Assembly (NCBI RefSeq): GCF_016735615.1
Contig: NZ_JAERSF010000003.1
Location: 558,001-622,000, forward strand
Length of the DNA: 64,000 nucleotides
Direction of reading: 5' to 3'
Source of the DNA: Flavobacterium tagetis
GTDB lineage: Bacteria > Bacteroidota > Bacteroidia > Flavobacteriales > Flavobacteriaceae
A program made the position numbers and the translations under genes. Position 1 is the first letter of the stretch. Each line of letters starts with the position of its first letter. The notes below the pieces were generated by a model, which made no database searches, was not told where the DNA came from, and worked only from the letters and a program-made list of their open reading frames with translations. This document shows positions 34,759-44,211 of the stretch, in pieces.

Positions 34759-37700
34759 ATGAGTATTAAACAATTATCTGAGAAAAAAGATAAGTACTTT
34801 GTATTTTTCTTTTTCCTGAATTTTTTACTGTGCAGCTCTATATATGCGCAGTCAACCACAATTGAAGGGAAGATTACCGACGCTACTGGTATGTCACTGC
34901 CAGGGGTAAACATTAATGAAAAGGGAACTAAAAATGGAACTTCGACAGATTTTGAAGGAAGTTTCAAAATTAATGTATCAAACAGTAAAGCAACTTTAAT
35001 AATTAGCTATTTAGGATTTCAGACACAAGAAGTAAATGTTGCTGGAAAAACTAAAATCAATGTAAGTTTAGCAGAACAATCAAACGCATTAACAGAAGTT
35101 GTTGTGGTAGGATACGGATCTGTAAAAAAGACAGATCTTACAGGTTCTGTAAGTACAATTAGTGCTGCTACTATCACAGAAAGAAATACAATCAATCCTT
35201 TGGAGGCAATTCAAGGTAGTACGCCTGGGGTTCAGATTTCGTCTTCATCAGGACGTGCGGGAGATGGATTTAAAGTAGTAATTAGAGGAAATAATTCCCT
35301 AATTGCAGACTCCAATAACCCAAGTGTGGTTGGTTCTTCGCCTTTATACGTTGTAGATGGTGTACCAATGGATGGAATTGATTTCTTAAATCCGCAGGAT
35401 ATTGCCAGAATGGACGTTTTAAAAGATGCTTCTTCTGCTGCAATCTACGGTTCTAGAGGATCAAACGGGGTTATTATCGTTACAACAAAAAGCGGGACGA
35501 GCGCAAAAGCAGGAATCAGTGTAACTTTTGACACTTCTTATGGAAATAAAATTGCGACTAGATTGCCAAAAATGATGACTGGAGAAGAGTGGTGGAAATT
35601 CCATCAAGTTGCTTACATGAGTGCAACGCCTCTTACACAAACGCCAGCTCAATTAGCATCTTTAGCTGGAAACCAAAGTCCATTATTGGTTTCTCGTGCT
35701 AACAGCGGTTACAATTTTGACTGGTATGATGCTGTATTGAAATCAGGAATGACAGAGAATAATTATTTAAATATTTCTGGACGTTCAGATTCTGGTTTAA
35801 GTTATAACTTAGGATTCGGAATCCAAAGTGATCGTGGTCTTATTGAAAATGATGCTACAGATAAATACTCTTTTAAATTAGGGTTAAATCATAAAATAAA
35901 CGACAAATTTTCTACAGGAGTAAACGTTACAATCGCAAGATTAGATAACCAATTAGGAAGTGATTTGGCAATGCAAGATGCATTTAGATTAAGTCCGCTT
36001 ATGTCTCCATGGGCAGTTGATGCGCAAGGAAATGAGAAAGTGGGAACTTTATTTTTCTTGCCTGGAAAATTAACGTACCCTGATGGTTCTTGGGCAATTA
36101 ACAAAACGTCTACAGTCAACCCTTTAATGGAGATTGCAAATTCTTCTCAAACAGAAAAAACATGGCAAACTGTAGGAAACGCGTATTTCCAATATCAGCC
36201 ACTAAAATGGCTTTCGTTTAAAACAACATTTGCTGCAGGAATTATGGATACTCAAAATTCTAAAGCTTACACTGCACAAACAAATGCAGGGGTAACCTTA
36301 AACGGAAAAAACTCAGCAGCTTTAGAAAACATAAACAACTTCAATTATACTTGGGATAATCAAATCGATTTGAAACATACTTTCAATGAAATTCACGATG
36401 TAAGTGTTTTATTATTGCAAAGTTTGTATTCAAATACAGATGAAAACTCTTATATGTATTCTAATAATCAGCCTTTTGATGTTGGAACAGATAATATGGG
36501 TTCTGGTGCGCAAACGAGTTATGTAATAAGATCGGCTTTTGCGAAAAATACCTTAAACTCTTATGCAGTACGTTTAAACTATGCTTTTAAAGATAAATAT
36601 TTGATTACTGCTTCTTCAAGATGGGATGGTTCGTCTGTTTTATCTGAAGGTAACAAATGGGAAAGTTTCCCATCATTAGCCTTAGGATGGAAACTTAGTA
36701 AAGAATCATTTTTAGCAAACAGCTCAGTTGTTTCAGATTTGAAATTACGTGCTAGTATTGGTTACACAGGAAACGATAACGTAGCTCCTTATACATCTCA
36801 AGCACTTTTAAACCAACAGACATTCTATGCGCAAGGTTCAAATGTTATTCCAGGTTGGCAGTCAGAAAATTTGGCAAATCCAAATTTGACTTGGGAGAAA
36901 ACAAGAGAATACAACTTAGGTCTTGATTTTGGATTCTTAAAAAATAGAATTTCGGGTACAATTGATGTTTACGATAGATTATCAGATAATTTGATCTACA
37001 AACAGCAATTGCCATCAGAAACAGGTTGGAAAAATACGTTTGCAAATGTTGGATCTGTTAGCAATAAAGGTATAGAAGCTTTATTGACTACAAAAAACAT
37101 TAAGTCTGGAAAAGTAACTTGGGAAACGACTTTTACTTTTACTAAAAACGTAAATAAATTAGAGTCAATTTACAATCAGGACAAAGTAAGTGATATTGGA
37201 AACAAATTGATACTTGGTGCTCCATTAAATCCAAATTACAATTATGTTTATGATGGAGTTTGGCAAGAGAGCGAAGCGGCTCAGGCAGCATCTTACGGAA
37301 TGGCTCCTGGACAAGCAAGACCAAAAGATTTAAACGGAGATGGTAAATTTAATCAAGATGATAGAACGGTAATTGGAAATCCAAATCCAGAATGGCAAGG
37401 AAGTTTATATTCTAAATTAGTTGTCGGACAATTTGATTTTAATTTTTCTGTCTTAACAAGCCAAGGGCAAACTGTTTTAAGTACTTTCCACCAAAACTTT
37501 GCCGATGTAAGCGATAGAGGACGTCAAAAAATAGCAATGGATTACTTTATTCCAACAAATGGTACAGGAATCGAGGCTAATGCAAATAATACAAACCCAA
37601 GACCAGGACCTGTTGCAACAGGTGCAGGAGCCTATTGGTCTTCTCTTTTTGGGTATTATAGAGATGTTTCTTACGTGAAAATCAAAAATATATCTTTAGG

Positions 37701-37887
37701 TTACACTTTAGATTCTGAATTATTGAAAAAACTAAAAATTTCTAATTTCAGAATTTATGTGAATGTTCTAGATCCATTTGTGTTTACAGATTTTGATGGT
37801 TACGATCCAGAATGGGCAGCTTCTCCTTTTGGAGTAAACCGTCCAGCGGCAGTAACTACACAATTAGGATTAAGTGTTAAATTTTAA
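34759..37887 (+). CDS. SusC-type TonB-dependent oligosaccharide transporter
   Basis: The 1042-residue protein has a signal peptide ending SSIYAQ and a carboxypeptidase-like beta domain (about 37-110: EGKITDATGMSLPGVNINEKGT). A plug follows with the SusC markers VVVGYG, VDGVPMDG and DVLKDASSAAIYGSRGSNGVIIVTTK, then a long barrel ending TQLGLSVKF. It would import pectic oligosaccharides with its SusD partner, 13 bp downstream. The specificity is inferred from the surrounding enzymes. Confidence 0.96.
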   Translation: MSIKQLSEKKDKYFVFFFFLNFLLCSSIYAQSTTIEGKITDATGMSLPGVNINEKGTKNGTSTDFEGSFKINVSNSKATLIISYLGFQTQEVNVAGKTKINVSLAEQSNALTEVVVVGYGSVKKTDLTGSVSTISAATITERNTINPLEAIQGSTPGVQISSSSGRAGDGFKVVIRGNNSLIADSNNPSVVGSSPLYVVDGVPMDGIDFLNPQDIARMDVLKDASSAAIYGSRGSNGVIIVTTKSGTSAKAGISVTFDTSYGNKIATRLPKMMTGEEWWKFHQVAYMSATPLTQTPAQLASLAGNQSPLLVSRANSGYNFDWYDAVLKSGMTENNYLNISGRSDSGLSYNLGFGIQSDRGLIENDATDKYSFKLGLNHKINDKFSTGVNVTIARLDNQLGSDLAMQDAFRLSPLMSPWAVDAQGNEKVGTLFFLPGKLTYPDGSWAINKTSTVNPLMEIANSSQTEKTWQTVGNAYFQYQPLKWLSFKTTFAAGIMDTQNSKAYTAQTNAGVTLNGKNSAALENINNFNYTWDNQIDLKHTFNEIHDVSVLLLQSLYSNTDENSYMYSNNQPFDVGTDNMGSGAQTSYVIRSAFAKNTLNSYAVRLNYAFKDKYLITASSRWDGSSVLSEGNKWESFPSLALGWKLSKESFLANSSVVSDLKLRASIGYTGNDNVAPYTSQALLNQQTFYAQGSNVIPGWQSENLANPNLTWEKTREYNLGLDFGFLKNRISGTIDVYDRLSDNLIYKQQLPSETGWKNTFANVGSVSNKGIEALLTTKNIKSGKVTWETTFTFTKNVNKLESIYNQDKVSDIGNKLILGAPLNPNYNYVYDGVWQESEAAQAASYGMAPGQARPKDLNGDGKFNQDDRTVIGNPNPEWQGSLYSKLVVGQFDFNFSVLTSQGQTVLSTFHQNFADVSDRGRQKIAMDYFIPTNGTGIEANANNTNPRPGPVATGAGAYWSSLFGYYRDVSYVKIKNISLGYTLDSELLKKLKISNFRIYVNVLDPFVFTDFDGYDPEWAASPFGVNRPAAVTTQLGLSVKF

Positions 37888-37900
37888 TAAAGATATTCAA

Positions 37901-39574
37901 ATGAAAAAAATATTAGTAATGATAGGAATAATCGCTGCAGCTGTAAGTTCTTGCAGTGATTATATTGAAGAAGATAGCCGCTCATTTGTACCGGCAGACG
38001 CAACATATAAAACAGCATCTGGATTCCAGTTATTGGTCAACACAAATTATGCTTGGCTGAAAGGAATTTATGGCGGAAACCCATGGCTTTTTGAAGCAGG
38101 AACCGATATGTATGCTGAAGGAAGAACTCCAGAACCAGCAGGATTAAGCCAGTATACACTTTTAATTCCTTCGTCAGACAACGTAGCCGATTTATATACT
38201 TCTTGTTATCAGCAGATTCAAGCGGTAAATAAGACTGTATATTACTCTACAATTACAGAACAGACACCAAATTTAAACACACTTGTTGGTGAGGCACGTT
38301 ATTTAAGAGCAAATGCTTATTTCTTATTAGTGCAGACTTATGGTGGTGTGCCGATTGTTTTGGATAATATTACTACTCCAGTTTTATCTTTTACAAGAAA
38401 TACTGCTGAGGAAGTGTACACACAAATTATTGCAGATTTAGATTTTGCTTTGGCGAATGTTGGAACTTCGGCTTATGGTACTACAGGAAGAGTAAATAAA
38501 AGAGCAGTAAACGATTTGTTGGCAAAAGTGTATTTAACAAGAGGATATGAAACTTTCGGAAAAGCAGATGATTTCTCTAAAGCAGCAGCTTACGCCGATG
38601 CAGCAATTGCAGGTCAAACTTTAGCAATTGCATTCGACCAGCTATTTAAACCAGGAAATGATCTAAATGCAGAAACGATTTTTTCTGTACAATACGATAA
38701 AGCCTCTACAAGTACAGATCCGACAAAATTGGGTAACAACCAGTTTTACTATTTCAGTTCTTATTTAGGAGGAGCAGAAACAGGAGCTCCATTAAGAAGT
38801 TACAATTTATGTCCTACAGATTATGCTTTAGGCTTATATGAAAAGGGGGATGCTAGATGGAATGCTACTTTCATGACCGAAATTTTAGAAGGACCAGAAA
38901 CAACAAATGGGGTTACAAAAACTATTTTATACTATCCGTACTACAGAAGTTCAAATCCATCTTCTTTAAAAATTAGACATTTTTACGAGCCAAAATGGTT
39001 TACAGCGGCAGATAAAGCGGCTTATATGACAACTAATGCTTCTAGATTAGCTTCGACATTTGTATATCACCCTTGGGGAGAATATTCTGCAGCTCATACG
39101 CTAATTAAAAACTTAGACTGTTATACTATTCCAGTTAAGAAATTTGACGATCCAGATCCAACTACTCCATCAAGTACAGGGCCTGTAAGTACAAGAGATA
39201 TTATTGTTTCTAGACTTGGAGAAACGTACTTAGTTGCAGCAGAAGCTTATTTAAAAGCAGGAAATCCAGGAACAGGATTAGCTCGTTTAAATGAAGTAAG
39301 AAGAAGAGCAGGCGTTGCCAATGCAACTGCAGCTCAGTTTAATATCGACTATATCTTAGACGAAAGAGGACGCGAACTATTAGGAGAATACAAACGCTGG
39401 TTCGACTTAAAACGTACAGGAACTTTAGTGGCAAGAGCTTCAGCTCATAATTATAAAATTAAAGAAGCAAATTTTGTTGGTATAGACGGAAAACTTAAAA
39501 TTTTAAGACCAATTCCACAATCAGCTTTAGATTTGAATCAGAATAAAGATTTTCCTCAAAATCCTGGTTATTAG
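37901..39574 (+). CDS. SusD-type surface glycan-binding lipoprotein
   Basis: The start is ATG 37901 (MKKILVMIGIIAAAV), with lipid Cys18 in SSCSD followed by the acidic IEED, a surface-export type sequence. The frame further upstream begins with a non-ATG codon. The 557-residue protein shows the SusD/RagB alpha-helical fold segments EARYLRANAYFLLVQTYGGVPIV, GRVNKRAVNDLLAKVYLTRG, RLGETYLVAAEAYLKAG and DERGRELLGEYKRWFDLKRTG. It forms the lid of the adjacent SusC channel and binds pectic fragments. Confidence 0.96.
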   Translation: MKKILVMIGIIAAAVSSCSDYIEEDSRSFVPADATYKTASGFQLLVNTNYAWLKGIYGGNPWLFEAGTDMYAEGRTPEPAGLSQYTLLIPSSDNVADLYTSCYQQIQAVNKTVYYSTITEQTPNLNTLVGEARYLRANAYFLLVQTYGGVPIVLDNITTPVLSFTRNTAEEVYTQIIADLDFALANVGTSAYGTTGRVNKRAVNDLLAKVYLTRGYETFGKADDFSKAAAYADAAIAGQTLAIAFDQLFKPGNDLNAETIFSVQYDKASTSTDPTKLGNNQFYYFSSYLGGAETGAPLRSYNLCPTDYALGLYEKGDARWNATFMTEILEGPETTNGVTKTILYYPYYRSSNPSSLKIRHFYEPKWFTAADKAAYMTTNASRLASTFVYHPWGEYSAAHTLIKNLDCYTIPVKKFDDPDPTTPSSTGPVSTRDIIVSRLGETYLVAAEAYLKAGNPGTGLARLNEVRRRAGVANATAAQFNIDYILDERGRELLGEYKRWFDLKRTGTLVARASAHNYKIKEANFVGIDGKLKILRPIPQSALDLNQNKDFPQNPGY

Positions 39575-39611
39575 TAATTTGTTAGTTTTTTGAGAACTAT
39601 GTTTTTTGAAG

Positions 39612-39657
39612 TAGTTAAAAAGGGGTTTGACTATAGGTCAAACTCCTTTCTTAACTA
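39612..39657 (+). terminator. Long hairpin after susD (attenuator or mRNA-stabilising structure)
   Basis: An outer stem TAGTTAA/TTAACTA encloses an inner stem AGGGGTTTGAC/GTCAAACTCCT with one G-U pair. No T-run follows (AAAAAG comes next), so it is not a standard terminator. It lies 38 bp after the susD stop and 18 bp before the esterase start. Confidence 0.5.
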
Positions 39658-39674
39658 AAAAGTAAAGAGTAGAA

Positions 39675-40613
39675 ATGCGAAAATTTAAATTAATCTTAGC
39701 GTTGTTTTTTAATGTGATTGTAATGCAAAGCCAGCAATACAAAACAGATACGTCGTATACCATTAAAAGTACTTATGCTAAATTAATTAAGAAATATCCA
39801 TTTATTACAATCCCAGAAGTAAAACCAAATTCAGATGTTAAAGAAACATTCGATTTGGTTTACAATAAAGAACACGATCGCGTTTTGCATTTTGATGCTT
39901 TTATCAGTACTAAAAAGAAAAAAAATCCAGCTGTAATTATGATTCATGGCGGAGGATGGAGATCGGGCAATAAAAACCAAATGCAGTTTATAGGAAGAGA
40001 AATTGCCGCAAAAGGCTATTCTTGTTTTGCTATCGAGTATAGATTATCGCTAGAAGCAAAATATCCAACAGGAGTTATTGATGTAAAGAATGCAATAAAA
40101 TTTATCAAAGAGAATGCGAACAAATTTAATGTAGATCCAAACAAAATTGCGGTTTTAGGCTGTTCTTCGGGAGGGCAAATGGCAGCTTTGATTGGTACTA
40201 CAAACAATGAACCTTTTTTTGAAGATAAAAATTTTAAAAGCAGAGCATCGTCAAAAGTCAATGCTATAATTGATGTTGATGGTGTTTTGGCATTCAAACA
40301 TCCAGAATCGTCAGAAGGAGATATGGCGGCATTTTGGCTAGGAGGAAAATCGGATGAGATTCCTGAAAATTGGAAAAATGCTTCGGCACTCACTCATACA
40401 GATAAAAATACACCGCCCGTGTTATATATCTGCAGCAGCATTCCGAGATTTCATGCAGGAAGAGACGATATGATTCAGATTTTAAATCAATATAAAATTT
40501 ATAATGAAGTGCAGACCATTCCAGATTCGCCTCATTCATTTTGGTTTTATAACCCTTGGTTTACACAGACTATTTCGTACAGCGTACGATTTTTAGATAC
40601 AATTTTTAAATAA
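39675..40613 (+). CDS. Secreted alpha/beta-hydrolase esterase of the pectin operon
   Basis: The 312-residue protein has an N-terminal signal region and an HGGGW oxyanion motif near 91-95. The nucleophile elbow is GCSSGG (Ser164) and the C-terminal His lies in PDSPHSFWF. This is the BD-FAE/acetyl-esterase type layout. It differs clearly from the esterase at 19206 (GFSAGG), so the locus has two unrelated-looking esterases of one superfamily. It probably deacetylates or demethylates pectic oligomers. It lies between susD and the DUF4861 gene. Confidence 0.8.
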   Translation: MRKFKLILALFFNVIVMQSQQYKTDTSYTIKSTYAKLIKKYPFITIPEVKPNSDVKETFDLVYNKEHDRVLHFDAFISTKKKKNPAVIMIHGGGWRSGNKNQMQFIGREIAAKGYSCFAIEYRLSLEAKYPTGVIDVKNAIKFIKENANKFNVDPNKIAVLGCSSGGQMAALIGTTNNEPFFEDKNFKSRASSKVNAIIDVDGVLAFKHPESSEGDMAAFWLGGKSDEIPENWKNASALTHTDKNTPPVLYICSSIPRFHAGRDDMIQILNQYKIYNEVQTIPDSPHSFWFYNPWFTQTISYSVRFLDTIFK

Positions 40614-40626
40614 TATTAGAATACAA

Positions 40627-41592
40627 ATGAAAGCAAAAATCACCACAGCAGTTTTATTTTTAGTAGGCTTAACAGCCGTAAATGCGCAGAAATATGATAT
40701 TAAAACCAATAAAACGTATGCCGAAATATCTGCAAAAACAGACGGAAAATGGGAGGGAAGGAAGTATAAAGGCGGTACTGTGTTTAAAAATGTGGACCGA
40801 TTAAAGCTGGCTCCGGAACATACGGATCATTCTTTTGATATTCGCTACGAGGGGCCAGGTTGGGAAAACAATAGAATTGGATACCGTTTGTATTTAGACT
40901 GGAGAAATGCTATTGATATCTTTGGAAAAAAGACATCAGAAAATATTCTTCCAAAAGTTGGACAGGACGGTTTCGATTCGTATCATGAAATGAGCGATTG
41001 GGGAGCAGATATTTTAAAAGCAGGAAAAGGAATCGGAATTGGTTCTATTGACCGTTATTTAAACAACGAAAAATTACACTTCCGTGAAGTTGATTCAACC
41101 ATTGCGACAGTAGCTAATAAGTCGAACGAATCTACAGTAAAAGTAAATTACTATGGATGGAAAACAGCTTCAGATAAAATTGATTTTATTTCAGAATTGA
41201 CTATAAAACCAGATCAATTGTATACTCAACATACAATTAAAGCATCACAGGCAATCAAAGGAATTTGTACAGGAATTGTAAAGACAAAAACGGGTGAATT
41301 GCTTAAAAAAGAAAGCAAAAATAAAAAATGGGCGTATTTGGCAACTTACGGAGAACAATCTTTGGTTCCAGATAAGTTAGGAATGGCAATTTTTTATGAA
41401 ATTAGTACTATCGAAAATATTGCAGATACAGACTTGGATTATCTTTTAGTTTTTAAACCAACAACAAAAGCGGTTACTTTTTACCTTTTAGGAGCTTGGG
41501 AACAAGAGGTAAACGGAATTAAAACAAAAGAAGAATTTGCTCAATATTTAGATAAACAATTAGAAGTACTGAATAAAAAAGGCAAAATGTAA
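40627..41592 (+). CDS. DUF4861 family secreted protein
   Basis: The 321-residue protein has a signal peptide ending AVNAQ. The mature protein is beta-rich with aromatic motifs (RYEGPGWENNRIGYRLYLDWRN; SYHEMSDWGADILKAGKGIG; LVFKP) that fit DUF4861, a family found repeatedly in Bacteroidota uronate-polysaccharide loci. Its biochemical activity is not known to me. Position 13 bp after an esterase and 4 bp before a GH105 gene suggests a role on unsaturated or methylated galacturonides. Confidence 0.75.
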   Translation: MKAKITTAVLFLVGLTAVNAQKYDIKTNKTYAEISAKTDGKWEGRKYKGGTVFKNVDRLKLAPEHTDHSFDIRYEGPGWENNRIGYRLYLDWRNAIDIFGKKTSENILPKVGQDGFDSYHEMSDWGADILKAGKGIGIGSIDRYLNNEKLHFREVDSTIATVANKSNESTVKVNYYGWKTASDKIDFISELTIKPDQLYTQHTIKASQAIKGICTGIVKTKTGELLKKESKNKKWAYLATYGEQSLVPDKLGMAIFYEISTIENIADTDLDYLLVFKPTTKAVTFYLLGAWEQEVNGIKTKEEFAQYLDKQLEVLNKKGKM

Positions 41593-41596
41593 TTTT

Positions 41597-42817
41597 ATGT
41601 GTAAATCTCTTTCAACAAAGTTCATCCTCGGAAATATTCTGGTTTTAATTCTGATTTTTGGAAATAAAATTAGTGCACAAAATCAAGCTGAAGTATCAGA
41701 CAATGTTATTCCGTATGACTTAAAATGGTCAGAACGAACAGCACTTTCTATTTTAAGCAAGTATCCGAATGCATGGCAGTTGGATGGAAATGACAAACCA
41801 AAATGGGATTATAAAATGGGTTTTGTATTGTCTGGTTTTGAAAAATTGTATCAGAAGACTAACAATAAAAAATACCTAAACTATATCAAAGAATATGTCG
41901 ATGGAATGATTGACAGTACAGGAAATATCAAAAAATATGATATTAAAGAATACAATATCGATTGTTTGAATCCTGGGAAACTGCTGTTTAATTTATACGA
42001 TGTTACAAAAGATTCGCGCTATCTGCAGATTATCGGAAAACTTAGAAATCAGTTAGAAAGTCAGCCAAGAACACCAAGCGGAGGATTTTGGCACAAACAG
42101 ATTTATCCGAACCAAATGTGGATTGACGGTTTGTATATGGCAGAACCTTTTTACGCGCAGTTTACGGTTAAGTACGAAAAAGGAAAAAGCTTAGATGATA
42201 TTGCTAAGCAGTTTGAATTGGTTCAAAAACATATTGTAGACCCAAAAACAGGTTTGGTTTATCAAGCTTGGGACGAAAGTAAAGAGATTGCGTGGGCAGA
42301 TAAACAGACAGGAACTTCGCCAACAATCTGGGGTAGGGGAATTGGCTGGTACATGGTTGCTTTGGTTGAAACATTAGATTATTTCCCAAAATCGCATCCA
42401 AAATATAAAGTTTTGGTAGAGTACTTGAATCAGATTGCAAAAAATGTGAATCAGTTCAAAAGTGAAAATGGGTTATGGTATCAAGTTGCCGATAAACCAG
42501 AATTGTATGGAAATTACGTAGAACCATCTGCTTCTGGAATGATTATTTATGCTTTTGCAAAAGGAGCCAATAAAGGCTATTTAGCGTCAAGCTATAAGTC
42601 AATAGCCAAAAAATCATTTGACAGCTTTGTAAAAGAATTTGTGAAAATAGATAAAAAAGGAGAAGTCAATATATTGAATGTTTCATCAAATGTAGGTTTG
42701 GGAGGAAAGCCATTCCGTGATGGAACGAACAATTATTATTTGTCTTCTAAAACAAAAGAAAATGGTGCAATAGGCCTTGGGGCATTTTTATTAGCATCAA
42801 TTGAATTAGAAAAATAG
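41597..42817 (+). CDS. GH105 unsaturated (rhamno)galacturonyl hydrolase, copy 1
   Basis: The 406-residue (alpha/alpha)6-barrel enzyme is secreted (signal ending KISAQ). The segments GGFWHKQIYPNQMWIDGLYM (catalytic Asp177), WGRGIGWYMVALVETLDYFP and GANKGYL match GH105 hydrolases such as YteR. They remove the unsaturated uronate left at the non-reducing end after lyase cleavage. The product feeds KduI and KduD. It is paralogous to the next gene. Confidence 0.92.
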   Translation: MCKSLSTKFILGNILVLILIFGNKISAQNQAEVSDNVIPYDLKWSERTALSILSKYPNAWQLDGNDKPKWDYKMGFVLSGFEKLYQKTNNKKYLNYIKEYVDGMIDSTGNIKKYDIKEYNIDCLNPGKLLFNLYDVTKDSRYLQIIGKLRNQLESQPRTPSGGFWHKQIYPNQMWIDGLYMAEPFYAQFTVKYEKGKSLDDIAKQFELVQKHIVDPKTGLVYQAWDESKEIAWADKQTGTSPTIWGRGIGWYMVALVETLDYFPKSHPKYKVLVEYLNQIAKNVNQFKSENGLWYQVADKPELYGNYVEPSASGMIIYAFAKGANKGYLASSYKSIAKKSFDSFVKEFVKIDKKGEVNILNVSSNVGLGGKPFRDGTNNYYLSSKTKENGAIGLGAFLLASIELEK

Positions 42818-42839
42818 TTGAATTTAAATATATGTTGAA

Positions 42840-44063
42840 ATGAAAAATAGTAGAAAGCACAATTACTTCATGTCGGCTCTAATGGTCTTTGTTATGACTA
42901 TTACGAGCTGTAAAGTAACCTCACAGGAACCTGCAAAAGATATCGTAATTGGAAAGAATGCAAAATGGTCTGATAAAATGGCCTTAACGTTGATGAAACG
43001 TCATCCAGAAGCATACATGATTGACGATGCCAAAAAGCCAAAGTGGGATTATGTTCATGCTTTAGTATTGCATTCGATCGAAGAATTATACAAAAAAAAT
43101 CCAGATCCGAGATATAAAGCTTACATCAGAGGTTATGTAGATAATTTAGTTCAAGCTGACGGAAGCATTAATACATACGAATTCGATAAATACAATATTG
43201 ATTTAGTATTGCCAGGGCGTCTGCTTTTTAATGTATATGATTATTCAAAAGAAGATAAATATTTAAAAGCGTTACAATTAATTCGCAAACAACTTACAGA
43301 ACAGCCAAGAACTCAAAGCGGTGGATTCTGGCACAAACAAATCTATCCAAACCAAATGTGGTTAGATGGTTTATATATGGGCGAACCATTCTATGCAGAA
43401 TACACTGCTAGATTTGAAAATGGAAAAAGTTTTGACGATATCGCAAAACAATTTGAAGTGATTCAGCTTAAAGCAACAGATCCTAAAACTGGATTATTGT
43501 ACCATGGTTGGGACGAAAGCAAACAAATGCCTTGGGCAAATAAAGAAACAGGAAACTCTCCAAACTTCTGGTCTAGATCTTTAGGGTGGTATGTAATGGC
43601 TTTGGTTGATGTTTTAGATTATATGCCAAAAGATCATCCAAAAAGAAAAGAATTAATTAAGTATTTAAACAATGCTTCTGAAGCGATACTTAAATTTCAG
43701 GATAGTAAATCTGGCTTGTGGTATCAAGTTACAGATAAAGGCGGAGAAAAAGACAATTATTTAGAAGCTTCTGGATCTGCAATGTTTGCGTATGCTTATG
43801 CAAAAGGAGCAAACAAAGGATATTTGCCAGCTAAATTTAAAAAAGCAGCCAACAAAGCTTTTGACGGATTAACAACAATTTTAATCAAAAAAGTAGATGA
43901 AGATGGCGGAATTACTTTAACAAACTGCTGTCAAGTAGCAGGTTTAGGAGGAAACCCATACCGTGACGGTTCTTATGAATATTACGTAAACGAAAGAAAA
44001 AAAGACAACGATCCTAAAGCAACAGGACCTTTTATTTTGGCAGCTATTGAGTTAAACAGATAA
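42840..44063 (+). CDS. GH105 unsaturated (rhamno)galacturonyl hydrolase, copy 2 (lipoprotein)
   Basis: The 407-residue paralogue of the preceding gene has the same barrel motifs (GGFWHKQIYPNQMWLDGLYM with Asp176; WSRSLGWYVMALVDVLDYMP). Unlike copy 1, it has a lipoprotein signal ending TITSC and so is membrane-anchored. The two copies may act on different products (homogalacturonan-derived versus rhamnogalacturonan-derived), or one periplasmic and one membrane-bound. This is inferred from the different signals. Confidence 0.92.
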   Translation: MKNSRKHNYFMSALMVFVMTITSCKVTSQEPAKDIVIGKNAKWSDKMALTLMKRHPEAYMIDDAKKPKWDYVHALVLHSIEELYKKNPDPRYKAYIRGYVDNLVQADGSINTYEFDKYNIDLVLPGRLLFNVYDYSKEDKYLKALQLIRKQLTEQPRTQSGGFWHKQIYPNQMWLDGLYMGEPFYAEYTARFENGKSFDDIAKQFEVIQLKATDPKTGLLYHGWDESKQMPWANKETGNSPNFWSRSLGWYVMALVDVLDYMPKDHPKRKELIKYLNNASEAILKFQDSKSGLWYQVTDKGGEKDNYLEASGSAMFAYAYAKGANKGYLPAKFKKAANKAFDGLTTILIKKVDEDGGITLTNCCQVAGLGGNPYRDGSYEYYVNERKKDNDPKATGPFILAAIELNR

Positions 44064-44100
44064 TTTTTAGAAGTTATGAGTTATGAATGCTCTGCTTTGT

Positions 44101-44126
44101 CTTGCTGAGCGGAGTCGAAGCATCGC
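44101..44126. repeat. Dispersed short repeat with GGAGTCGAAGC core
   Basis: The segment CTTGCTGAGCGGAGTCGAAG belongs to a widespread Bacteroidota intergenic sequence (its complement reads CTTCGACTCCGCTCAG). It is noticeably GC-richer than its surroundings. Only one copy is present in this window. Confidence 0.55.
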
Positions 44127-44158
44127 AAAGAAACTCCACAAAGAAAAGCAAATTTAAG

Positions 44159-44187
44159 ACCCGACAGGTTTTTAAAACCTGTCGGGT
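44159..44187. terminator. Bidirectional hairpin before the GH43 gene
   Basis: A perfect inverted repeat (ACCCGACAGGTTTT with AAAACCTGTCGGGT) is separated by one base, with a short T-run on each strand. It probably ends the susCD-GH105 transcript. GH43 starts 25 bp later, so some read-through or a separate promoter is needed. Confidence 0.65.
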
Positions 44188-44211
44188 TTAAATAAAAAGT
44201 ATAGTTTAAAA

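Noticed and set aside
40016..40393. 125-codon minus-strand open frame inside the esterase gene
   Set aside because: It is antisense to an alpha/beta-hydrolase with intact catalytic motifs. There is no start signal or family match.
44101..44126. GC-richer GGAGTCGAAGC segment as a trace of an insertion sequence
   Set aside because: There is no transposase fragment, terminal inverted repeat or target duplication around it. It fits a known type of dispersed intergenic repeat better.
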